A stretch of 7,090 bases of DNA from Candidatus Dormiibacterota bacterium (GTDB taxonomy: Bacteria > Chloroflexota > Dormibacteria > Aeolococcales > Aeolococcaceae), in NCBI GenBank assembly GCA_003136295.1, contig PLDZ01000248.1:1-7090 (forward strand). Reading direction: 5' to 3'. Of this stretch, positions 1 to 7,090 are shown one piece after another. Position numbers and translations under genes: made by a program. Below the pieces are notes generated by a model. It was not told the origin of the DNA. It saw only the letters and a program-made list of their open reading frames with translations, and searched no databases. How positions within the stretch are numbered: position 1 is the first letter of the stretch; each line of letters opens with the position of its first letter.

Positions 1-616
1 CGCACGCTCGCCACCAGCGCGACATCGGCGGATGCCAGCTTCAAGGCCGCCTCCACCGCGTCATCGTCGTAGTGGCCCATCGTGGCAACAACGACCCAGC
101 AATCCTTCTCCTGGGCGAGCGCGCCGAGGTCGAGGCTGTCGAGCACGCGGTCCGCTCCTGGAAAGTCGGCGGCATGTGCCCCGGGGTGAACACCGCAGGT
201 GCGAAAGCCCATCACTCGGCCGAGTTCGATGAGCGCCCTGGCGGCCGGGCTCTCGCCGATGACGGCGAGCAGCGGCTTGGGGAGGTGCGGGTCGATGAAG
301 ATGTCGAGCGTCCCGCCGCTCGGGCACGTCGTCGCCACTGTCAACTCACCTCCGTTGCGTGTCTCCAGCGCCTCCACGTCAGGACGGATGCGGACGAGCC
401 GCGGTAGTCCGTCACTCATCGCCACGAGCGCTTCTCGGCGGATGAGCGCGTCCGAGCAGCTGCCGCCGATCCACCCGTGGAGCTCGCCGTCGTCGGTGAT
501 CACGGCCTTGTCGCCGGGGTGCGCCGACGTCGGCGACTCGGTGCGCACCACGGTGGCGAGCGCGCACGGACGCCCCGTTGCGGCATTCTCGGCAAGCAGG
601 GTCAGGAGCGCGTCGT

Positions 617-3003
<2,387 letters not shown>

Positions 3004-3007
<4 letters not shown>

Positions 3008-3486
3008 GCTACTCCTGCGGTTTCGGCGGTCTTCGCCGCTGCCGCGTGCTGAATCGCTTTGACGATGTTCATGTAGCCGGTGCATCGGCAGATGTTGCCG
3101 CTGATACCCCAGCGAATCTCGTCCTCGGTGGGATGCGGGTTGGCTTCGATGAGCGCCTTCCCGACCAGCATCATTCCGGGTGTGCAGAAGCCGCACTGCA
3201 GACCATGCTCGGCGTGGAAGCCCTCCTGGATTGCATCGAGCTTGCCGCCCTTGGCGAGCCCTTCAACGGTAGTTACCGTCTTGCCCTCGAGCATCGGTGC
3301 GAGCAACGTGCAGGACTTGACCGGTCGACCGTCGAGCAGCACCGTGCAGGCGCCGCAGTTGCTGGTGTCGCACCCGATATGCGTACCCGTCATCCCGAGC
3401 TTGGTGCGAATGAGATCGACGACGAGCGTGCGTGGCTCGACGTCGACGCTCTTCTCAGCTCCATTGATCTCGAACGTCACCTTCAT
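3004..3486 (-). CDS. coxS: Carbon monoxide dehydrogenase, small [2Fe-2S] subunit
   Basis: Iron-sulfur subunit that carries electrons from the CoxL molybdenum site to the FAD in CoxM. It is 160 aa, the usual length. The N-terminal plant-ferredoxin-like domain has CDTSNCGAC and a fourth cysteine (Cys39, 44, 47, 59), giving the distal [2Fe-2S] cluster. The C-terminal helical domain has CGFC and CRC (Cys98, 101, 133, 135), giving the cluster next to the molybdenum site. All eight ligands are intact. The start ATG at 3486 overlaps the coxM stop as ATGA and has GGGAG at 3498-3494 as ribosome-binding site. Its stop overlaps the coxL start in the same way. By sequence alone this subunit resembles other xanthine-dehydrogenase-family small subunits; the CO dehydrogenase call rests on neighbouring coxL. 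Confidence 0.97.
3012..3016 (-). promoter_or_regulatory. Ribosome-binding site of coxL
   Basis: Read on the minus strand this is AGGAG, inside the last codons of coxS. It lies 4 nt from the first ATG (3007) and 7 nt from the second (3004), so either start, or both, may be used. Confidence 0.65.
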
Positions 3487-4361
3487 GCCGCTTCTCCCTG
3501 CGCACGATCGATCGCGGTGTGCAGGCCGCGCTGCACGAAGACACGTGCAACGTCGCGCTTGTACTCCGCACTCCCCCTGATGTCTGCTTTTGGTTCGGCT
3601 GCCTCGCCGGCGAGCCGAGCCGCCTCCGCGATCACCTCGTCCGACGGCTCCTGTCCCACAAGCGCAGCTTCTGCGGCGGTGGCCTTGATGCTGTGGGCAC
3701 CGACTGCGCAGAGACCGATGCCCGCGGTCGCGATTCGCCCGTCGCTGCCGAGCACGACGTGGACAGCAGCCGCGACGCTGGCGAAGTCGCCCACCTTGCG
3801 CTCGAGCTTCAGGTAGGTCCCGCCCGACCGCCCTGTCTCGACGGGGACCCGGATCTCGGTCATGACCTCGTCCGCGTGCAGACCGGTCGTGAAGGGGCCC
3901 TCGAAGAAGCCTGCCGCAGGCACCACCCGCTCGCCACTCGCTGACTTGACGACGAATTCGGCGCCAACCGCGAGCATCACCGCACCCCAGTCACCCGCGG
4001 GATCCGCGTGGCAGATCGATCCTCCCACGGTCCCCATGTTGCGGATGAGCGGATCTGAGATGAGCGGCGCCGCGTCGAGCAGCACGTCGAGTGTCCCGCG
4101 CAGATCGCTTGCGCTCTCGACATCGCGATGCCGGGTACGCGCGCCAATTCGCACATGCCCGTTTTCACGACGGATTCCCTCGAGCCCATCAACTCTCCCT
4201 ATATCAACAAGGATAACGGGGGCCGCAAATCGTAGTTTTAGCAACGGGATCAAGCTCTGGCCTCCGGCGAGCACCTTGGCATCATCGCCGTGCTGGCCCA
4301 ACAGGCTGAGTACCTCGTCCAGCGCCCCCGGCGCGGTGTAGTCGAACGCGGCAGGGAACAT
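3483..4361 (-). CDS. coxM: Carbon monoxide dehydrogenase, medium (FAD-binding) subunit
   Basis: Flavoprotein subunit that accepts electrons from CoxS and passes them on to the quinone pool. It is 292 aa from the ATG at 4361, close to the ~288 of known CoxM. The N-terminal FAD domain has AGGQSLIPLLKLR (from residue 32) and MGTVGGSICHADPAGD (from residue 109), the two glycine loops that hold the FAD pyrophosphate. The C-terminal CO_deh_flav_C domain includes KLERKVGDFASVAAAV and ends with the usual RGSAEYKRDVARVFVQRGL. The start at 4361 fits the family (MFPAAFDYTAP) and has GGAGG at 4372-4368, 6 nt away. An in-frame ATG 12 codons further up (4397) has no comparable support. It is the first gene of the cox operon. 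Codons around 4243-4192 are AT-rich and rare for this region (CTA, CGA, ATA, AGA), unlike the rest of the gene. Confidence 0.96.
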   Translation of the reverse strand: MFPAAFDYTAPGALDEVLSLLGQHGDDAKVLAGGQSLIPLLKLRFAAPVILVDIGRVDGLEGIRRENGHVRIGARTRHRDVESASDLRGTLDVLLDAAPLISDPLIRNMGTVGGSICHADPAGDWGAVMLAVGAEFVVKSASGERVVPAAGFFEGPFTTGLHADEVMTEIRVPVETGRSGGTYLKLERKVGDFASVAAAVHVVLGSDGRIATAGIGLCAVGAHSIKATAAEAALVGQEPSDEVIAEAARLAGEAAEPKADIRGSAEYKRDVARVFVQRGLHTAIDRAQGEAA

Positions 4362-4367
4362 CCACAA

Positions 4368-4372
4368 CCTCC
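4368..4372 (-). promoter_or_regulatory. Ribosome-binding site of coxM
   Basis: Read on the minus strand this is GGAGG, 6 nt before the ATG at 4361. It is the strongest Shine-Dalgarno match in the cox operon and decides between the 4361 and 4397 starts. Confidence 0.8.
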
Positions 4373-4402
4373 GGGATTCGAGCCCATTTACTCTCAAGAC
4401 GA

Positions 4403-4416
4403 GTCCGCTGGCGGAC
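4403..4416. repeat. Perfect 14-bp palindrome (GTCCGC-TG-GCGGAC), possible operator
   Basis: GTCCGC and GCGGAC are perfect 6-bp inverted arms around a 2-bp centre, 42 bp upstream of the coxM start. As RNA the loop would be too tight for the full stem, so a protein-binding DNA dyad for control of cox seems more likely. This is inference; chance occurrence in GC-rich DNA is possible. Confidence 0.4.
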
Positions 4417-4469
4417 CGTCTACAGGGTACGCCTGCGAGTGACGCCTCGAAAATGGCGGCTGCCCGCTC

Positions 4470-4501
4470 CGGTGACCATGGAAATACCCGTCAGGTCACC
4501 G
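4470..4501. repeat. Perfect 8-bp inverted repeat (CGGTGACC / GGTCACCG), 16-nt spacer
   Basis: The arms at 4470-4477 and 4494-4501 are exact reverse complements. They lie directly upstream of the putative moeA -10 (4506-4511), where an operator would be expected. The right arm also joins a second dyad, GTCAC-C-GTGAC at 4495-4505, and a further GTGAC lies at 4439-4443. The element could be a regulator-binding array or, if transcription starts upstream, an RNA hairpin. Confidence 0.45.
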
Positions 4502-4505
4502 TGAC

Positions 4506-4511
4506 TATGAT
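4506..4511 (+). promoter_or_regulatory. Putative -10 element of the moeA promoter (TATGAT)
   Basis: TATGAT differs from TATAAT by one base and fits the actinobacterial TANNNT pattern. It would place the transcript start near 4518 and leave a leader of about 40 nt before moeA. No TTGACA-like -35 stands at the right distance, which is common in high-GC bacteria. It abuts the GTCAC/GTGAC dyad. Confidence 0.4.
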
Positions 4512-4557
4512 GATTGCCGGAATCCCGAACCAGGGTGGAGGTCCAGAAACGCTCACG

Positions 4558-5787
4558 ATGTTGACGCACGCTGTTTCAGACCTCGAGTCAGTCGCCAGCG
4601 CGCAGCGGCGCCTGCTCGAGCAGGTCGGCGTGCTCGCGCCGGAGACGGTCGGCCTCGATGCGGCTCTGGGGCGGATTCTCGCCGAGCCGGTCACGTCGCG
4701 ATCCGACCTTCCCGGCTTCGACAACTCCGCCATGGATGGATACGCGGTGCGCGCGAGCGACGTCGCGCACGCGACACCGAGCGCGCCGATCCGCCTTCCG
4801 GTCGTCGGGGAATCCCGCGCGGGGGCGGTGCCGTCCATCCACGCAAGTGGGACCGCGATGCGGATCATGACCGGTGCACCGATGCCCGACGGCGCGGACA
4901 CGGTGGTTCGTCAGGAGGACACGTCGCGCGACGGAGCGACGGTGCTCGTCGAAGTCGCCACGCCGCTCGGCACGAGCGTTCGCCCCCGCGGCGCCGACAT
5001 GCGGACCGGGGACACGGTGATCCTGCCAGGGCAGCAGGTGACCAGCGTCGACATCGGCGTCGCCGCAGCCCTGGGTCACGACCGTCTTCTTGTTGGCGGG
5101 CGACCACGCGTTGCGCTGCTGGCCACCGGCGACGAACTGGTGCCCGCAGGCACGCCTCCGGGGCCGGCGCAGCTGGTCGACTCCAACTCCCCGATGCTGA
5201 CGGCGGCGGTGCGTGAAGCCGGCGGTACGCCGTCGTTCCTGGGCATCGCCCGCGACTCGAAGGAGTCCCTGCGGGCAATGCTCGAGGCGGCCTCCGCTTC
5301 GGACCTCGTCGTGAGCAGCGCCGGCGTCAGCGTCGGCGACCACGACTGGGTCCGCGAGGTGGCCGCAGAGCTGGGGACCATCTCGACCTGGCGCGTGGCG
5401 ATGCGCCCGGGCAAACCGGTGCTGATCGGAAGGCTGGGCGACGCGGTCTTCATCGGGCTACCGGGCAATCCGGTCAGCAGCTCAGTGACCTTCGAGCTCT
5501 TCGCGCGACCGGTCATCCGCATGATGCAGGGAGCGAAGGAGCTGCATCGGCGGCGGATCCGTGTCCGGATCGGCGAGCGGATGTCCAAGCCCGCGGGTCT
5601 TGAGACGTACATGCGCGCGGTGTTGGGTTCGCCGTCGCACGACGACCTGCCGCACGCGCGCAGCTCCGGCGACCAGGGTTCATCGATGCTCCACTCGCTC
5701 ACACGCGCGGACTGCCTGCTCGTGCTTCCCGCGGACCTCGAGGTCGTCGACGCAGGTACCATCGTCGAGGCGATCCCGCTGCGATGA
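4558..5787 (+). CDS. moeA: Molybdopterin molybdenumtransferase MoeA
   Basis: Inserts molybdenum from molybdate into adenylated molybdopterin, releasing AMP, the last common step of Moco synthesis in the cytoplasm. It is 409 aa from the ATG at 4558, normal for MoeA. Domains in order: an N-terminal helical/linker region; LPGFDNSAMDGYAVRASD (51-68) with the conserved Asp60; a beta-barrel segment with RPRGADMRTGD (142-152); the MoCF/MogA-like domain with ALLATGDEL (187-194), SSAGVSVGDHDWV (253-265) and GLPGNPVSS (300-308); and a C-terminal beta domain from about 328. The start fits the family, but GGAGGT lies 15 nt upstream, further than usual. GTG 4501 and ATG 4507/4510 are in-frame alternatives; the frame is open back to 4453, but no homology is seen there. 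First gene of its operon, and it overlaps moaA by 4 bp. Confidence 0.95.
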   Translation: MLTHAVSDLESVASAQRRLLEQVGVLAPETVGLDAALGRILAEPVTSRSDLPGFDNSAMDGYAVRASDVAHATPSAPIRLPVVGESRAGAVPSIHASGTAMRIMTGAPMPDGADTVVRQEDTSRDGATVLVEVATPLGTSVRPRGADMRTGDTVILPGQQVTSVDIGVAAALGHDRLLVGGRPRVALLATGDELVPAGTPPGPAQLVDSNSPMLTAAVREAGGTPSFLGIARDSKESLRAMLEAASASDLVVSSAGVSVGDHDWVREVAAELGTISTWRVAMRPGKPVLIGRLGDAVFIGLPGNPVSSSVTFELFARPVIRMMQGAKELHRRRIRVRIGERMSKPAGLETYMRAVLGSPSHDDLPHARSSGDQGSSMLHSLTRADCLLVLPADLEVVDAGTIVEAIPLR

Positions 5788-6815
5788 CGACGGTGTCTGC
5801 GCCGCCCGAGGTGACCATCGGCCGCGACAGGTTGGGCCGGTCGCTCCGCGACGTCCGCATCTCCGTCACCGATCGCTGCAACTTCCGCTGTCCGTACTGC
5901 ATGCCGAAGGCGCGGTTCGGTCCAGGACATCACTTCCTGCCGCGGGCCGAAGCGCTCGATGCGCGAGAGATCGTGCGCCTCGCCGGAGTGTTCGCCTCGC
6001 TGGGGGTGACCAAGATCCGCTTGACCGGCGGCGAACCGCTGCTCCGCGCGGATCTCGTCGAGATCGTTGAGGGCATTGCCAAACTCGGTGTGCCGGATAT
6101 TGCGCTGACCACCAATGGCGCGCTTCTCCGGCGCTGGGCGCTCCGCCTTCACGACGCGGGCCTGCAGCGAGTGACCGTCAGCCTCGACTCGCTCGATCCG
6201 GCGGTCTTCGCATCGATGAGTGACTCGCGGATCGAGGTGAGCGAGGTGCTCGACGGGATTGCAGCCGCGCGCGAGGCCGGACTCGCACCCATCAAGATCA
6301 ATTGCGTGGTGCAGCGCGGTGTCAACGAGCATGGTCTGCTCGACCTTGTCGACTTCGCGCGTCGCGAGGGATTGGGACTTCGCTGCATCGAGTACATGGA
6401 CGTGGGCGCGACCAACGGGTGGCGGATGGCCGACGTGGTGAGCGGTGAGGAGATTCTCGAGCGGGTGCGACAGGTGTATCCGCTCCTGGAGGAGGCGCCC
6501 GACCCAACGGCGGTCGCCCGGACATATCGATTCGCGGACGGCAAGGGTGACCTTGGCGTGATCACCTCCGTGAGCCGCCCCTTCTGCGGCGACTGCACCC
6601 GTGCCCGTCTCGGCGTCGACGGCAAGCTGTATACATGCCTGTTCGCGACGGCCGGCGTCGACCTGCGCGAACCGTTGCGATCTGGCGCAGATGATGACGC
6701 GCTGCGTCGCATCGTCGCCGATCGGTGGAAGCGCCGCGACGACCGTTACTCCGAGTTGCGCGGGCTCGGCATCGCCGAGGGCGAACGCATCGAGATGTCG
6801 TACATCGGCGGCTGA
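5784..6815 (+). CDS. moaA: GTP 3',8-cyclase MoaA (radical SAM)
   Basis: With S-adenosylmethionine it converts GTP to 3',8-cyclo-7,8-dihydro-GTP, which MoaC turns into cyclic pyranopterin monophosphate, the first steps of Moco synthesis. It is 343 aa, a normal length. The radical SAM cluster motif is CNFRCPYC (Cys32, 36, 39). TGGEPLLR (81-88) is the SAM-binding GGE motif. The second [4Fe-4S] cluster, which contacts GTP, has CGDC and a later cysteine (Cys268, 271, 285). The protein ends in SYIGG; this C-terminal Gly-Gly is known to be needed for MoaA activity. The ATG at 5784 overlaps the moeA stop as ATGA; only a weak GAGG lies 13 nt upstream, so translation is probably coupled to moeA. MoaC is not in the window. 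Confidence 0.98.
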   Translation: MTTVSAPPEVTIGRDRLGRSLRDVRISVTDRCNFRCPYCMPKARFGPGHHFLPRAEALDAREIVRLAGVFASLGVTKIRLTGGEPLLRADLVEIVEGIAKLGVPDIALTTNGALLRRWALRLHDAGLQRVTVSLDSLDPAVFASMSDSRIEVSEVLDGIAAAREAGLAPIKINCVVQRGVNEHGLLDLVDFARREGLGLRCIEYMDVGATNGWRMADVVSGEEILERVRQVYPLLEEAPDPTAVARTYRFADGKGDLGVITSVSRPFCGDCTRARLGVDGKLYTCLFATAGVDLREPLRSGADDDALRRIVADRWKRRDDRYSELRGLGIAEGERIEMSYIGG

Positions 6816-6818
6816 CCG

Positions 6819-7090
6819 ATGGATGACATCACCGTCCTGGTCTTCGGCCCCCTGCGTGAGCGAGTCGGCGTCGCCGAGGTCCACGTCGACGGTGCCACCG
6901 TGCAGGAAGTGTGGGACGAGCTGGTGCGCCGCCACCCCGCTGCCGCGCTCGATGCCGGGTCGGTGCGCGCGGCGCGCAACCTCGGCTACTGCGAATGGAG
7001 CACCGCGGTGACCGGTGGCGACACCATCGCGTTCATCCCCCCGGTTGCGGGAGGCACTGTCGATGAACCGCCCGTGCGGGTCTGGATCAC
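6819..7090 (+). CDS. moaX: Molybdopterin synthase: MoaD domain, apparently fused to MoaE (3' end cut off by window edge)
   Basis: MoaD is a small ubiquitin-fold sulfur carrier; its C-terminal glycine thiocarboxylate gives sulfur to MoaE, which makes molybdopterin from cyclic pyranopterin monophosphate. The visible 90 codons begin MDDITVLVFGPLRERVG and reach GGDTIAFIPPVAGG, a full MoaD domain with its terminal Gly78-Gly79. A stand-alone MoaD would stop there. Instead the frame runs on as TVDEPPVRVWI to the edge, and VRVWI resembles the first strand of MoaE. This is the design of MoaX, the MoaD-MoaE fusion of Mycobacterium tuberculosis. The ATG lies 3 bp after the moaA stop, with no strong ribosome-binding site, so coupling is likely. 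The MoaD domain is certain. The fusion is inferred from about 12 residues; a MoaD with a short tail remains possible. Confidence 0.85.
   Translation, partial: MDDITVLVFGPLRERVGVAEVHVDGATVQEVWDELVRRHPAAALDAGSVRAARNLGYCEWSTAVTGGDTIAFIPPVAGGTVDEPPVRVWI

Larger units (their letters stand above)
4362..4557. promoter_or_regulatory. Divergent control region between the cox and moe/moa operons
   Basis: This 196-bp non-coding gap separates coxM (leftward) from moeA (rightward), so it should hold promoters for both operons. From left to right it contains the coxM ribosome-binding site, a 14-bp GTCCGC palindrome, four GTGAC/GTCAC motifs arranged partly as inverted repeats, a good rightward -10 element and a GGAGGT at 4537-4542. 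Leftward, TACCCT (4429-4424) fits the loose actinobacterial TANNNT -10 pattern, but no convincing -35 is seen. The regulator is not in the window. Confidence 0.7.

Noticed and set aside
3008..3196. Upstream extension of coxL (to 3196)
   Set aside because: The added residues come from reading coxS in another frame, are Arg/His/Ser-rich and have no CoxL homology.
3046..3816. 256-codon open frame on the plus strand opposite coxS and coxM
   Set aside because: It spans two well-supported genes on the opposite strand and shows no family resemblance.
4453..4557. Upstream extension of moeA (start at 4453)
   Set aside because: The extra 35 residues do not resemble MoeA and would run through the inverted repeats and the putative -10. 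A start at 4558 fits the family length.
4433..4557. Molybdenum-cofactor (Moco) riboswitch before moeA
   Set aside because: An 8-bp hairpin-capable repeat is present, but I could not recognise the conserved Moco RNA core, and the putative promoter lies downstream of the repeat. A covariance-model search (Rfam Moco RNA motif) would decide: a significant hit would support it.
5076..6935. 619-codon open frame on the minus strand opposite moeA and moaA
   Set aside because: It lies antisense to two genes with intact catalytic motifs, and its translation is rich in Arg, His and Ala with no recognisable domain. Long antisense frames are common in GC-rich coding DNA.

Overview
This window is a compact, GC-rich molybdenum-enzyme locus made of two divergent operons that share one short control region. 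The minus strand carries coxM, coxS, coxL and then an XdhC/CoxF-family gene that runs off the left edge. These encode the three subunits of an aerobic (Mo-Cu) carbon monoxide dehydrogenase plus a maturation factor. The plus strand carries moeA, moaA and a molybdopterin-synthase gene that runs off the right edge. These are molybdenum cofactor (Moco) biosynthesis genes.

The CO dehydrogenase call is unusually firm. CoxL has the form I active-site loop AYRCSFR (Cys381), the GVGES glutamate (Glu750) and Gln233. The gene order is M-S-L, as in form I clusters. CoxS has all eight [2Fe-2S] cysteines and CoxM has both FAD-binding glycine motifs. The layout suggests an aerobic bacterium able to oxidise CO, possibly at trace levels. 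Base composition and protein style fit a high-GC actinobacterium best, with a Chloroflexota-like lineage as an alternative; the window holds no taxonomic marker.

Layout: 1-653 XdhC-like gene (minus, 3' end missing); 617-3007 coxL; 3004-3486 coxS; 3483-4361 coxM; 4362-4557 divergent control region (196 bp, the longest gap); 4558-5787 moeA; 5784-6815 moaA; 6819-7090 moaD-like gene (3' end missing). coxM/coxS, coxS/coxL and moeA/moaA overlap by 4 bp (ATGA), so translational coupling is likely in both operons.

How the parts fit together: MoaA starts pterin synthesis from GTP, molybdopterin synthase adds the dithiolene sulfurs, MoeA inserts molybdenum, and the XdhC-like protein probably handles or delivers the finished cofactor to CoxL. 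CO dehydrogenase uses the cytosine-dinucleotide form of the cofactor, so a cytidylyltransferase (MobA/MocA-like), MoaC and the CoxD/CoxE/CoxG copper-site maturation factors are expected but must lie outside the window.

Most notable points: the last reading frame continues past the C-terminal Gly-Gly of MoaD into what looks like the start of MoaE, suggesting a MoaX-type MoaD-MoaE fusion; the shared control region holds several dyads built on GTGAC/GTCAC and a GTCCGC palindrome; and the XdhC-like gene lacks a normal start where the family usually begins. No wholly new system is evident: the individual genes belong to known families.
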